A stretch of DNA of 64,000 bases from Streptomyces odonnellii (GCF_000981895.1 NZ_LATD01000031.1:1-64000), one strand, 5' to 3'. Shown: positions 17,346 through 26,505, numbered from the stretch's first letter. Translations and numbers: made by a program. The notes: a model not told the origin generated them from the letters alone.

Positions 17346-17667
17346 GGTAGCTGGGGCCCCTGCGAGCTGGATCGTGACGGCGTACATGCTCGCCGGGACA
17401 ATCGCGGCGGTCCTGGCCGGCAAGTCCGGCGACACGTTCGGGAACAGGCGCATCTTCCCAGTAGGCGTCATGGTCTTCATCGCCGGATCTCTCGTCTGGC
17501 TTCTGGCCAACAACATGCCCGCCCTCACCCCAGGCCACGCCATGCAGGGGATGGGGACGGACGGGTCGGTGGTCACCCCCGGCGTGGTGTCCGGCGTCAC
17601 CGCGGTCATCGGCCCGCTGCTCGGCGGTGTGCTCACCGACCGACTGTCGTGGAAGCCGACCGGGTGA

Positions 17668-18396
17668 CTGACAGACCTCGAACCGACGGAACTCTTCGAC
17701 GGCGCGAAGATCCTTACCGACCCCTGGTTCTCCGAAAGGGTGCTGTACCGCCAGGGCGAGCCGCGCAGCATCGCCACCGCGGCAGACCTGCCGCGACTGG
17801 ACGGCATCCTCATCAGCCACGCCCACTACGACCATTGCGACCTGGGGGCGTTGGCCCGTTACCCCGACAAGAACGTGCCCATCGTGGTCAATCGGGGCAC
17901 CGGGAAGAAGGTCCGCGCGAAGGGGTGGCGCAATGTCACCGAGCTCGACCCCTGGCAGTCCACCCTCCTCGGCCCGGTGCGCGTCACCGCCGCGTCGGCC
18001 AGCCACGGCGTGCCTGAGGTCACCTACATCCTGGAGGCTGACGGTACGACGGTCTTCTTCGGCGCCGACACCCGCCGCATACCCGAGCTGAACGAGATCG
18101 CCCAGCGCTTCCCCGACATCGATCTGGCCCTGATGCCGATCAACGGGCTCTCCTCCCGTCCGCAGGGCAACCGCCAAGAGGTCATGGACGCGGCTCAGGC
18201 CGCAGAACTCACCGCCCTGTTGCGCCCCAGGCTGGCGGTTCCGATCCACTACGCCTACACCTCCGGCGCAATCGGCGACCGGATCCTCGTGAAGCTCGAT
18301 CGCAACCATCCCGAGCACTACAAAGACGCTGCCGGCGATCTGGCTCCCGACACCGACGTGCGCATCCTGCCCACCGGACAGGCACTCACGCTGTGA
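17668..18396 (+). pseudogene. MBL-fold metallohydrolase, N-terminally truncated
   Basis: The frame follows directly after the TGA that ends the MFS remnant and is in phase with it. It encodes [11 protein letters not shown], the metal motif [10 protein letters not shown], then [24 protein letters not shown] and [10 protein letters not shown], as in UlaG-like beta-lactamase-fold hydrolases. The first strands normally found before the LTDP segment are absent. A GTG at 17740 could start a 218-aa product that still holds the HxHxDH site. Best read as a truncated gene fused to the MFS fragment by recombination; residual activity is possible. Confidence 0.68.
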
Positions 18397-18674
18397 CCCG
18401 TGCCCAATGACTTGTGTTCATCTTGAACGCGCAGGTCACGGGGGGCATGGGTGGGTGCGGTCATGCTCGTGCTGGTCGGCGGCTGTCTGCGGTGAAGATC
18501 GTCGGTCAACGGGGATCTCGTGCCAGTCGAGGACCGTCAGCGCGCGGACGAGCCAGGTTGCCCACTTCTCATCGAGGCGGAGCTGGGTCAGTACGCGCCA
18601 GTTCTGAGAGGGCGGTGCGTGACGTTTCACTGTTCCGGAGGGGCAAGCGTGCTGGTTGCGGCGTCGTCGGGCGG
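18397..18674. other. Gene-free stretch with coding debris
   Basis: No intact gene. On the minus strand the segment around 18520-18600 reads LTQLRLDEKWATWLVRALTV, which looks like the tail of a lost protein not recognised here. The remainder shows no organised signal. Confidence 0.4.
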
Positions 18675-19096
18675 CTACGGCCGCGGTCGGGTGAACGAGC
18701 CTTGCTCGGTCTCGACCAGGATTCCGCGCTCGGTCAGCCGTTTGAGTTTCAGGCGGGTGTTGTTGATGTTGTTGGGCGCGATCTCCATGTCCATCGCCTC
18801 GCACACCTGCCGCGCCCGCAGCGGTGCGTCGGCCGTGGCGAACACCGCCATGATCTGTTGGTAGGCCGGATGGTCCGGCAACTCCGGGGCCGGCGGCGCG
18901 GGCGGCCGCGGATCGGGCAGCTCCAGCAGCGTCTTGCGGGTGATGCGGACCTCCTCGGCGCCCGCCCGAGCTCGTCCAGCCGCGCGGTCAGCTGCGCGAT
19001 CTGCTCCCTCGTCGCGTCGACCTGTGCGGTGATCTCCCGTTCCCGCTCCTCCAGCCGTACCAGCACCGCCCCGAGGGTCAGCTCCCCGCCGGTCAT
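18675..19096 (-). pseudogene. Frameshifted IS-associated helix-turn-helix protein
   Basis: The start MTGGELTLGAVLVRLEERER at 19096 leads into a coiled-coil-like segment. Near 18962 one base has been gained or lost. The downstream frame reads VRITRKTLLELPDPRP, then a small winged helix (DAPLRARQVCEAMDMEIAPN, LKLKRLTERGILV). This accessory protein sits directly behind the IS5-type transposase remnant. The C-terminal 68 aa could be made separately from 18881. Confidence 0.65.
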
Positions 19097-19390
19097 GCGC
19101 TGCGCCGCCAGGCCGCAGCGGTGGCCCCGGTCAGTCGGCGCAGTATCACCGTGGTCATCGCCCAGTACACCCGTGACTCCGAACTGCGGGGCAGGTGCTC
19201 GTGGTCGCGCACCAGTCTGCGGTGCAGCATCAAGATCCCGTAGGCGCGCTCCACGATCCACCGTTTGGGGATCGGCACGAACCCGGTCTGGCCCGGGTTA
19301 CGCTCGACGATCTCCACCTCGATGCCCACCGTCTGGCCGTGCGCGACGACGGCGTTCTTGAAGCCCTGGTCAACCAGGGACTGCGCAGCG
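19093..19390 (-). pseudogene. IS5-type transposase C-terminal fragment
   Basis: Reads DQGFKNAVVAHGQTVGIEVE, IVERNPGQTGFVPIPKRWIV, ERAYGILMLHRRLVRDHEHL and ends shortly after WAMTTVILRRLTG, the typical catalytic C-terminal third of this transposase type. The upstream part is missing or shifted. Same element family as the fragment at 13985-14277. Confidence 0.8.
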
Positions 19391-19471
19391 ATTCCCCCGC
19401 CAGGACCGCCTTGCTCTCCACCCAGCGCCGCATCCGTGTCACCAGCCGTTCGGAACTACTCCCACAGCAGC

Positions 19472-19756
19472 CTGGGAGTCGTGGCGACGCTGGGTCTGGG
19501 GCAGGGCATCTTCCAGTACAAGAACATCGTCATCAAGGGATTCGCCGCTTGGCTGACGCATCGGGGATATCACGTCCTGGCGGTGCCGACGTGGGAGCGG
19601 AAGGTACGCGTTCTCATCATCTGGCTCAGCGCCGCGCTGTTCGGCAGGGACCTGGTCTCCCTGGCGTCCGTGCAGCACCCCAGGGACGCCTTTGTGACGG
19701 GTGACGATCCGCGGAGTTCCGGCGAAGGCCGGCTCGACGACCACGCGGCGGCATGA
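19472..19756 (+). pseudogene. Type II NADH dehydrogenase C-terminal fragment
   Basis: About 94 residues reading LGLGQGIFQYKNIVIKGF, AWLTHRGYHVLAVPTWERK and FGRDLVSLASVQHPR, the membrane-attachment C-terminus of NDH-2 (Ndh). The FAD and NADH domains (about 350 residues) are missing, cut off by IS-derived sequence upstream. Non-functional. Confidence 0.75.
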
Positions 19757-19885
19757 GTCCGGCGATGTCCCCCGTGTTACGGCGATGTGCCGCCCCACGC
19801 CACCGCGCCGTCCGGTTCCACGCACCGTCTCGGCGGACCGCTTGCCGAAGGCCGTTCGTCCGGGCGCATGGACCTGCCGTCGTGG

Positions 19886-19905
19886 ATTCGTCGGCTTGAA
19901 CGAAC
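19886..19905. promoter_or_regulatory. Dyad operator 1 (ATTCGT-N8-ACGAAC)
   Basis: Inverted repeat TTCGT/ACGAA separated by 8 bp, 74 bp before the first gene of the D-amino-acid operon. The same geometry recurs at 24666, 26486 and 27592. TAGGGT at about 19927 could be the -10 element downstream of it. Confidence 0.72.
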
Positions 19906-19979
19906 GGCGGTCCCTGGTCCCCTCCTAGGGTCGGCTGGAGCAATGTGGGTGCTCCAGTACCTCCTTGAGGAGATGAAGC

Positions 19980-21455
19980 ATGCAGACACTCCTGCGTGGC
20001 GGCCGTGTCATCGACCCCGGCACCGGGTTCGACGGCGTCGCCGATGTCCTCGTGTCCGACGGTGTCGTCAGCGCCATCGCCGCCGGGCTCGCCGCGCCGC
20101 CGGGGTGTGCGGTCGTCGACGTCGCCGGCCTGGTTGTCGGCCCCGGCTTCATCGACCTGCACAGCCATGTGCACTCGATCGCGGGTCAGCGCCTCCAGGC
20201 CATGGACGGTGTGACGACCGCGCTCGACCTGGAAGCCGGCCTCATGCCCGTTGAGCGGGCGTACGCCGACGCCGCGGTGGCCGGGCGCCCGCTGCACTAC
20301 GGCTTCTCCGCCTCGTGGGGCGCGGCCAGGGCGCAGGTGCTCCTCGGTGCCGAGGCCGACGCGCGGTTCGAGAAGACTCTCACCGTGCTGGGGAACCCCG
20401 GGTGGCAGCGCTCCTCGTCCGAGCGGGAACTCGCCGAGTGGCTCGCCCTGCTGGAACGCGACCTGGCCGCCGGAGCGCTCGGCATCGGCGTGCTCCTCGG
20501 GTACGCGCCGGGCAGCGAGCCCCGCGAGTTCCTCGCCGTCGCGCGGCTGGCCGCGAAGGCCGGCGCGCCGACGTACACGCATGTGCGCGAACTGGTCGAG
20601 GTGGATCCCGGTACGCCCTTCGACGGTTCCGAGGAGATCGCCGTCGCCGCGGCCGAGACCGGGGCGGCGATGCACCACTGCCATGTGAACAGCACCTCGG
20701 GCCATCACATCGACCGCGTGCTCGACGTCCTGGACCGCTCGCGGCGGTCCGGTTCGCGCGTGACGGTCGAGGCGTACCCGTACGGCGCGGGCAGTACGGC
20801 CATCGGCGCCTCCTTCATCGACCCCGGCCGGCTGAAGATGAAGGGCCTGTCCCCGTCGAGCGTCGTGCTGCTCGAAACGGGGGAACGCGTCGCGGACGAG
20901 GGCCGACTGCGGCAGCTCCGCGACAGCGACCCCGCCGCGCCCGTCGTCCTGGAGTTCCTGAACGAGGACGATCCGCGCGACCTGGCGCTGCTGCACAGCC
21001 CGCTCGTCTTCCCCGGCACCGTCGTCGCCAGCGACGCGCTGCCCGTGAACTGGCCGGACGGCAGCCACGAGAGCACCGAGTGGCCGCTGCCGCCCGGGGG
21101 CACCACACACCCGCGTACCTCGGGGACGTTCGCGAAGACGCTGCGCGTGATGGTGCGCGAGAGCCGGGCCTGGGACTGGCCGGAGGCGTTCCGGCGGTGC
21201 TCCTACCTGCCGGCGCGCGTCCTCGACGAGGTGGCGCCGGGCGCACGGGCGAAGGGCCACCTCGGTGCGGGCGCGGACGCCGACATCGTCGTCATCGACC
21301 CGGCGGCGGTGACCGATGCCGCGACCTACGCCGACCCCACCCGCCCCTCGGTCGGTGTACGGCACCTGTTCGTCGCCGGTGTGCCGGTCGTCAGCGCCGG
21401 GGAGCTGCGGACCGACGCGTTTCCCGGACAGCCGCTGCGGGGTGAGCCGCGATGA
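19980..21455 (+). CDS. Amidohydrolase, N-acyl-D-amino-acid deacylase type
   Basis: Metal-dependent hydrolase of the D-aminoacylase group, expected to split N-acyl-D-amino acids; cytosolic, 491 aa. TIM-barrel landmarks: GFIDLHSHVH (HxH), GVTTALDLEAG, THVREL, MHHCHVNSTSG with metal/catalytic His, and LPVNWPDG near the C-terminal end. The beta-sandwich is completed by GADADIVVIDP. ATG 19980 has an AGGAG site. It opens the operon, overlaps the M20 gene by 4 bp and lies behind dyad operator 1. Whether it acts on acyl-D-amino acids, a dipeptide or a cyclic ureide needs biochemical proof; the neighbours favour the first. Confidence 0.85.
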   Translation: MQTLLRGGRVIDPGTGFDGVADVLVSDGVVSAIAAGLAAPPGCAVVDVAGLVVGPGFIDLHSHVHSIAGQRLQAMDGVTTALDLEAGLMPVERAYADAAVAGRPLHYGFSASWGAARAQVLLGAEADARFEKTLTVLGNPGWQRSSSERELAEWLALLERDLAAGALGIGVLLGYAPGSEPREFLAVARLAAKAGAPTYTHVRELVEVDPGTPFDGSEEIAVAAAETGAAMHHCHVNSTSGHHIDRVLDVLDRSRRSGSRVTVEAYPYGAGSTAIGASFIDPGRLKMKGLSPSSVVLLETGERVADEGRLRQLRDSDPAAPVVLEFLNEDDPRDLALLHSPLVFPGTVVASDALPVNWPDGSHESTEWPLPPGGTTHPRTSGTFAKTLRVMVRESRAWDWPEAFRRCSYLPARVLDEVAPGARAKGHLGAGADADIVVIDPAAVTDAATYADPTRPSVGVRHLFVAGVPVVSAGELRTDAFPGQPLRGEPR

Positions 21456-22564
21456 CGGTGACGCCCGCCGATGTGTCCCTACGGGACCTGCTCGCGGACA
21501 TCGAGACCCTGGTGCGGTGCGAGTCGCCGTCGTCCGACCACAGGGCCGTCGCCCGCAGCGCGGACGCCGTGACGGCGCTGGGCCGCAGGCTCCTGGGCGC
21601 CGAACCCGACCGCATCGTGATCGACGGGGTCACACATCTGAGGTGGCGGTCCGGCGGCAAGCCGCGTGTCCTGCTGCTCGGGCACCACGACACGGTGTGG
21701 CCCGAGGGATCGCTGGAGACCCATCCGTACTCGGTACGGGACGGTGTGCTGCGCGGGCCGGGCTGCTTCGACATGAAGGCCGGTGTGGTGATGGCCCTGC
21801 ACGCCGCCGCGGCCACCGGAAACCCGGCGGGGCTCTCGATCCTGATCACCGGTGACGAGGAGATCGGTTCGCCGTCGTCGCGGCGCCTGATCGAGGAGGA
21901 GGCCCGCGGCTGCGACGCGGTGTTCGTGCTGGAGGCGTCGGCCGACGGGGGAGCCCTCAAGTGCCGCCGCAAGGGCGTCTCCCTCTACCGGATCGACGTG
22001 GACGGCCGGGCCGCGCACGCCGGGCTCGAACCGGAGAAGGGCGTGAACGCCGGGGTGGAGATGGCCCACCAGGTCCTCGCCCTGGCCGCGCTCTCCGACC
22101 CGGAGCGCGGTACGACCGTCGTACCGACCGCGCTCTCCGCCGGTACGACGGCCAACACCGTTCCGGCGCGGGCCGGCGTGGCGGTCGACGTGCGGGTGTG
22201 GGACCACGCGGAGCAGGCGCGGGTTGACCGGGCCGTACGGGAACTCCGCCCGGTGCTGGCGGGGTCGCGGATCCTGGTCTCGGGGGGCGTCAACCGCCCG
22301 CCGCTCCAGGCGGAGGCGTCGTCGGCGCTGTTCGGCCTCGCCACATCGCTCGCGCGCGAACTCGGTCTCGGTGAACTCACCGCCGCCGCCGTCGGTGGCG
22401 CGTCGGACGGGAACTTCACCGCGGGCCTGGGGGTCCCCACGCTCGACGGCCTCGGCGCCGTGGGAGGCGGGGCGCACGCGGACCACGAGCATGTCGTCGT
22501 CGCGGAACTGCCCCGGCGTACGGCGCTGCTCGCCGCCCTCATCGAGGCTGTGCTGGCGCGGTGA
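21452..22564 (+). CDS. M20-family metallohydrolase (deacylase/carboxypeptidase)
   Basis: Zinc hydrolase of the ArgE/CPG2 family, 370 aa. Metal and catalytic sites are visible: GHHDTVWP, PGCFDMKAG, TGDEEIGSPSSR and the final His in GGGAHADHEHV. The lid/dimer domain lies at residues ~180-290. In the known D-to-L pathway of Geobacillus the last step is an L-specific N-succinyl-amino-acid desuccinylase of this family, so that role is proposed here. ATGA overlap with the amidohydrolase gene; 85 bp to the GNAT gene. Confidence 0.87.
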   Translation: MTVTPADVSLRDLLADIETLVRCESPSSDHRAVARSADAVTALGRRLLGAEPDRIVIDGVTHLRWRSGGKPRVLLLGHHDTVWPEGSLETHPYSVRDGVLRGPGCFDMKAGVVMALHAAAATGNPAGLSILITGDEEIGSPSSRRLIEEEARGCDAVFVLEASADGGALKCRRKGVSLYRIDVDGRAAHAGLEPEKGVNAGVEMAHQVLALAALSDPERGTTVVPTALSAGTTANTVPARAGVAVDVRVWDHAEQARVDRAVRELRPVLAGSRILVSGGVNRPPLQAEASSALFGLATSLARELGLGELTAAAVGGASDGNFTAGLGVPTLDGLGAVGGGAHADHEHVVVAELPRRTALLAALIEAVLAR

Positions 22565-22649
22565 ACGCGGTGCGCGACGACGAACGGGACGGACGTCTCT
22601 GGTGCGGCACAACGGTGACATACCCGGTAGGTCCGGAAAGGATTGTTCC

Positions 22650-23546
22650 GTGACTCATCTCGCGACAAACGCGGCAGGCACGGTCCCACCGGCCGTGAGA
22701 GCGGACGCGGTGGCCGCCGCGACCACGGCCGCCGAGGCATCGAAGGTGGAGATCAGGGACCTGACGGAGGTACCCGAAATGGACGAGGTCGCCGCGCTGT
22801 TCGCCGCGATCTGGCAGTCGGGCGCCGGCTCCCGGCCGGTGACGACCGAGCTGCTGCGGGCCATGGCCGTGGCGGGGAACCATGTCGCGGGCGCGTACGA
22901 GGACGGCGAACTCCTGGGAGCCTGCGTCGGGTTCTTCGGCAGCCCGGCCAAGGCGAGCCTGCACAGCCATATCGCCGGGGTCTCGCCGCGCGGCCTGGGT
23001 CGGGGCATCGGGTTCGCCCTCAAACTGCACCAGCGGGCCTGGGCGCTGCTCCAGGACGTCTCGCTGGTCACCTGGACGTTCGACCCCTTGGTACGGCGCA
23101 ACGCGCACTTCAACCTGGCCAAACTCGGTGCCCGCCCGGCGCGCTACCTCCCCGACTTCTACGGGCCGATGCGCGACGGCATCAACGGATCGGGGGACAC
23201 CGACCGGCTGCTTGTCCGCTGGGAGCTGACCCGCCCCGCCGTGTCCGCCGCTTCGCTCGGCGAACCCGTCACGGTCGACGCCGCCGCGCTGCGGGAACGG
23301 GGCGCGGTGACCGCCTTGTCGGTCGCCTCCGACGGGGGGCCGCAGACGGGCTCCTCGGACGGCCCCGTCGTGCTGGTCGCCGTACCGCCGGACATCGAAG
23401 CACTCCGGCGCGCGGACCCGGGCCGGAGCCAGGCGTGGCGCGTCGCGCTGCGCGAGGTGTTGAGCGACCTGATGGCCGAAGAGGCCAGGGTCGTCGGATT
23501 CGATCGTGCCGGCTGGTACGTGGTCTCGAAGGAGCGGTCCTCGTGA
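22650..23546 (+). CDS. GNAT N-acyltransferase (COG3375 type)
   Basis: 298 aa. The acyl-CoA-binding GNAT core spans about residues 30-200. HSHIAGVSPRGLGRGIGFAL contains the pyrophosphate-binding R/Q-x-x-G-x-G/A loop, followed by TWTFDPLVRRNAHFNLAKLG and YLPDFYGPM. That last region is typical of the COG3375 proteins that neighbour N-succinylamino-acid racemases and act as succinyl-CoA:D-amino-acid transferases. Start at GTG 22650 with AAAGGA upstream. It overlaps the racemase gene by 4 bp, which supports a joint pathway. CoA donor (succinyl or acetyl) is inferred, not seen. Confidence 0.84.
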   Translation: MTHLATNAAGTVPPAVRADAVAAATTAAEASKVEIRDLTEVPEMDEVAALFAAIWQSGAGSRPVTTELLRAMAVAGNHVAGAYEDGELLGACVGFFGSPAKASLHSHIAGVSPRGLGRGIGFALKLHQRAWALLQDVSLVTWTFDPLVRRNAHFNLAKLGARPARYLPDFYGPMRDGINGSGDTDRLLVRWELTRPAVSAASLGEPVTVDAAALRERGAVTALSVASDGGPQTGSSDGPVVLVAVPPDIEALRRADPGRSQAWRVALREVLSDLMAEEARVVGFDRAGWYVVSKERSS

Positions 23547-24649
23547 AACTCAGTGGTGTGGAACTCCTGCGTGTCCGGATGCCGTTGGTGGCACCGTTCC
23601 GGACGTCGTTCGGTACCCAGGACGTACGGGACGTGCTGCTCGTACGGGTGGTGACGGCGACGGGCGAGGGCTGGGGCGAGTGCTGCGCGATGGCGGGCCC
23701 CGTCTACTCCTCGGAGTACGTGGACGGCGCCGAGCACGTCCTGCGGAACTTCCTGGTGCCTGCCCTCCTCGCGGCGGACGAGGTCACCGCGCACAAGGTC
23801 GCGCCGCTGCTGGCCGCGTACAAGGGCCACCGGATGGCCAAGGCCGCCCTGGAGATGGCCGTCCTGGACGCGGAACTCCGCGCGAGCGGCCAGTCGTTCG
23901 CCACGGCGCTCGGATCCACCCGCGACTCCGTGCCCTGCGGTGTGTCGGTCGGCATCATGGACTCCGTTCCCCAGCTCCTGGACGTCGTCGGCGGCTATCT
24001 CGACGAGGGTTATGTGCGGATCAAGCTCAAGATTGAACCCGGCTGGGACGTCGCGCCGGTGCGCGCGGTGCGGGAGCGCTTCGGTGACGGTGTACTGCTC
24101 CAGGTCGACGCCAACACGGCGTACACCCTGGCCGACGCGCCGCTTCTCGCGCGTCTCGACCCGTTCGGCCTTCTCCTGATCGAACAGCCCCTGGCCGAGG
24201 AGGACGTCCTCGGCCACGCCGAACTGGCCCGCCGCATCCGTACGCCCGTCTGCCTGGACGAGTCGATCGTGTCCGCGCGCTCGGCGGCCGACGCGATCAG
24301 ACTCGGCGCCTGCGCCATCGTGAACATCAAGCCGGGCCGGGTCGGCGGCTATCTGGAGGCCCGGCGGGTACACGACGTGTGCGCCGCCCACGGCATCCCC
24401 GTGTGGTGCGGCGGCATGATCGAGACCGGGCTCGGGCGGGCGGCCAATGTGGCGCTTGCCTCGCTGCCCGGGTTCACGCTGCCGGGCGACACCTCGGCGT
24501 CCGACCGGTTCTACCGGACCGACATCACAGAGCCCTTCGTACTGAAGGACGGCCACCTGCCGGTGCCCACCGGACCCGGACTCGGAGTCGCCCCCGTCCC
24601 CGGTCTGCTGGCCGCCGTCACCACCGCGAAGGCATGGCTCGGATCGTAG
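23543..24649 (+). CDS. OSBS/N-acylamino-acid racemase, enolase superfamily
   Basis: Enolase-superfamily enzyme of the MenC/NSAR subgroup, 368 aa. All catalytic residues are present: the K-x-K pair in YVRIKLKIEPG, metal ligands in LQVDANTAY, LIEQPL and LDESI, and the opposite-face Lys in VNIKPGRVGG. MenC and NSAR cannot be separated by motif. The context (GNAT, M20, deacylase, no menaquinone genes) argues for racemisation of N-acyl-amino acids, converting N-acyl-D to N-acyl-L forms. GTG start within a GTGA overlap. Last gene of the first operon. Confidence 0.88.
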   Translation: MKLSGVELLRVRMPLVAPFRTSFGTQDVRDVLLVRVVTATGEGWGECCAMAGPVYSSEYVDGAEHVLRNFLVPALLAADEVTAHKVAPLLAAYKGHRMAKAALEMAVLDAELRASGQSFATALGSTRDSVPCGVSVGIMDSVPQLLDVVGGYLDEGYVRIKLKIEPGWDVAPVRAVRERFGDGVLLQVDANTAYTLADAPLLARLDPFGLLLIEQPLAEEDVLGHAELARRIRTPVCLDESIVSARSAADAIRLGACAIVNIKPGRVGGYLEARRVHDVCAAHGIPVWCGGMIETGLGRAANVALASLPGFTLPGDTSASDRFYRTDITEPFVLKDGHLPVPTGPGLGVAPVPGLLAAVTTAKAWLGS

Positions 24650-24665
24650 GGTGGCGCGCGGGCCC

Positions 24666-24685
24666 ATTCGTACCTCCCGACGAAT
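24666..24685. promoter_or_regulatory. Dyad operator 2 (ATTCGT-N8-ACGAAT)
   Basis: The most symmetrical of the four sites, a perfect 6-bp-arm dyad, 64 bp before the PucR-type regulator start. It suggests autoregulation. Confidence 0.75.
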
Positions 24686-24749
24686 CACGGGGCCATTTCC
24701 GTCGGCCCGTACCAATGCGGCCCGGGGACGGCCGGGCTATTCTCGGGCG

Positions 24750-26423
24750 ATGCTGACACCGGTACCCGGGACGTCCCATACGAGCCTGGCGCGCGTGCTC
24801 GAAGACCTCGGGGACGTGCTGCTGGAGCCGATCGCCGGCGGCCGGAGCACGCGTCGGCGGCTCGGCGGAGTGGTCATCCACGATCCGCTCGACGAATCGG
24901 AGTTCCCCGCGCGGGCCGTCGTGCTGGGCGTGGGTGTCCACGATCCGGACGACGTCGTACGTCTCCTGCACGACCTCGGCCGCAAGGGCGCGGCGGCGCT
25001 CGTCGTCCGGTCCCCGTTCGTCCCGACCGCGGAAGTACGGCGGGCGGCGGGCGCGGCGGGCGTCGCCCTGCTCGGGCTCACCCGTGGCGCCTCGTGGGCG
25101 CAGATCGCCGCCATGCTGAGAACCCTGCTGGTGGAGGGCGACATCGGCGACGTGTCGCCGCAGACGCTCGGCGGGATGCCGTCGGGCGATCTGTTCGCGC
25201 TGGCCAACGCGGTGGCCGCGCTGCTGGACGCGCCCGTGACCATCGAGGACCGCAGCTCGCGGGTGCTCGCCTTCTCCGGCCGTCAGGACGAGGCCGACCA
25301 GTCCCGTGTGGAGACGATCCTGGGCCGCCAGGTGCCGGAGCGGTTCACCCGTGGCCTGGCGCGCGACGGCGTCTTCGAACGGCTCTACCGCGACCACGCT
25401 CCCGTCTACGTCGGTCTGATGCACGACGAGACGATGACCGTCCCCCGGGTGGCGCTCGCGGTGCGGGCCGGCGACGAGATCCTCGGCTCGATCTGGGCGG
25501 CGGTGCCGGGCCCGCTGTCCGAGGAGCGCACGCAGGCGCTGATCGACGCGGGCAAACTGGTCGCGCTCCATATGCTGCGGCTGCGCGCGGGCGCCGATGT
25601 CGAGCGCCGGCTGCGGGCCGACCTGGTGAGCACGGCGCTTGAGGGCGGTACGGGGGCGCCGGAGGCGATCGCCCGGCTCGGGCTCCAGGGGCAGCCCGCG
25701 ATCGTCCTGGCCCTGGGCCTGTCCGGCGACTCGGAGGAGGATCCGTCGACGGAGGACGATCCTCGCAGGATCACGGACCGCCAGCGGGTCGCGGACGCGC
25801 TGGCCATGCATCTGAGCGCGGTCCAGGCGCGCTCGGCCGTGGCGCTCGTGGGCGATGTCGCCTTCGGCATCGTGCCGATGCCGGGGAGCGAGGCGGACTT
25901 CCAGGAACGGTCGGTCCGCATCGCCTCGACCTTCCTGGAGCGCACCGGACACCGGGTGGCGGCGGCGATCGGCATCGGCCCGCCGGCCCTCGACGGCACC
26001 GGGCTCAGCCGCTCGCGCGACGGCGCGAAGAGGGCACTGCGGGTGCTCCTCACCAACGCGGGAGCCAGGCGGGTCGCCACCGCGGAGGACGTGCACATCG
26101 AGGCGCTCATGCTGGACCTCGCCGATCTCGTGGCCTCGCGCGGCGATGTGGCGACCGGGCCCGTCGCCCGCCTGCTCGACTACGACGCCCGGCACCAGTC
26201 GCGGCTGGTCCACACGCTGCGGTGCTGGCTGGACGCCTTCGGCGACGTGGCCACGGCGTCGGCGGCGGCGTACGTGCACCCCAACACCTTCCGGTACCGC
26301 CTGCGACGGCTCGCGGAGGTCGGCGGGATCAACCTCGAAGACCCGGACGAACGGTTCGCGGCGATGCTGCAACTCCGGCTGCACCCGGGCACGACGCGTC
26401 CGGCCACGGGCGGCGAAAGCTAG
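24750..26423 (+). CDS. PucR-family transcriptional regulator
   Basis: 557 aa. N-terminal PucR purine-catabolism-like sensor domain, residues ~10-130; a GAF/GGDEF-like middle around VTIEDRSSRVLAFSG; C-terminal PucR helix-turn-helix AAYVHPNTFRYRLRRLAEVG with the INLEDPDERF ending typical of the family. Family members activate or repress catabolic operons in response to a metabolite. ATG at 24750 preferred over the upstream open frame. Placed between the two halves of the D-amino-acid locus, it is the only regulator inside it and the natural candidate to bind the TTYGT-N8-AYGAA sites. Confidence 0.9.
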   Translation: MLTPVPGTSHTSLARVLEDLGDVLLEPIAGGRSTRRRLGGVVIHDPLDESEFPARAVVLGVGVHDPDDVVRLLHDLGRKGAAALVVRSPFVPTAEVRRAAGAAGVALLGLTRGASWAQIAAMLRTLLVEGDIGDVSPQTLGGMPSGDLFALANAVAALLDAPVTIEDRSSRVLAFSGRQDEADQSRVETILGRQVPERFTRGLARDGVFERLYRDHAPVYVGLMHDETMTVPRVALAVRAGDEILGSIWAAVPGPLSEERTQALIDAGKLVALHMLRLRAGADVERRLRADLVSTALEGGTGAPEAIARLGLQGQPAIVLALGLSGDSEEDPSTEDDPRRITDRQRVADALAMHLSAVQARSAVALVGDVAFGIVPMPGSEADFQERSVRIASTFLERTGHRVAAAIGIGPPALDGTGLSRSRDGAKRALRVLLTNAGARRVATAEDVHIEALMLDLADLVASRGDVATGPVARLLDYDARHQSRLVHTLRCWLDAFGDVATASAAAYVHPNTFRYRLRRLAEVGGINLEDPDERFAAMLQLRLHPGTTRPATGGES

Positions 26424-26485
26424 CGCCCCCCGCGGAAACCCCGGCGAAACCTTGTTGGTCGGGGCCGCCCGAAAACCTCCCGTAG

Positions 26486-26505
26486 CTTTGTGGAACTCCA
26501 CGAAC
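26486..26505. promoter_or_regulatory. Dyad operator 3 (TTTGT-N8-ACGAA)
   Basis: CTTTGTGGAACTCCACGAAC: same arms and spacing as the other sites with one mismatch, 97 bp before the class A serine hydrolase. The spacer itself completes a longer imperfect palindrome. Confidence 0.65.

Larger units (their letters stand above)
16074..17362. mobile_element. ISAs1-type element carrying a marR-VOC pair
   Basis: 1289 bp between the two copies of CGAGCTGGAT. Both outer ends begin CAGGG when read inward (CAGGGACACGGCAAAG at 16074, CAGGGGCCCCAGCTACC reversed at 17362). A second copy of CAGGGACACGGCAAAG at 17068 in the same orientation marks an internal IS end. The unit therefore looks like two partial IS copies bracketing two passenger genes. 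Only a C-terminal transposase fragment (17121-17345) remains, so it cannot move unaided. Confidence 0.78.
15958..17667 (+). pseudogene. MFS transporter gene split by an ISAs1-type insertion
   Basis: The N-terminal piece (15958-16073; GTG start, GGAGGA ribosome site) encodes helix 1 with ALPTTMGDLGG. The continuation (17373-17667) encodes [16 protein letters not shown], a motif-A-like [13 protein letters not shown] and helices up to [12 protein letters not shown]. Removing 16074-17362 and one 10-bp duplicate restores one EmrB-type frame reading PSWI-VTAYM. The C-terminal end is also lost: the frame stops at 17667 where it runs into a hydrolase fragment. Non-functional. Confidence 0.85.

Noticed and set aside
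23543-24649. Reading the enolase-superfamily gene as menC for menaquinone synthesis
   Set aside because: Motifs allow it, but no other men genes are nearby and the GNAT, M20 and deacylase neighbours fit N-acylamino-acid racemisation better.
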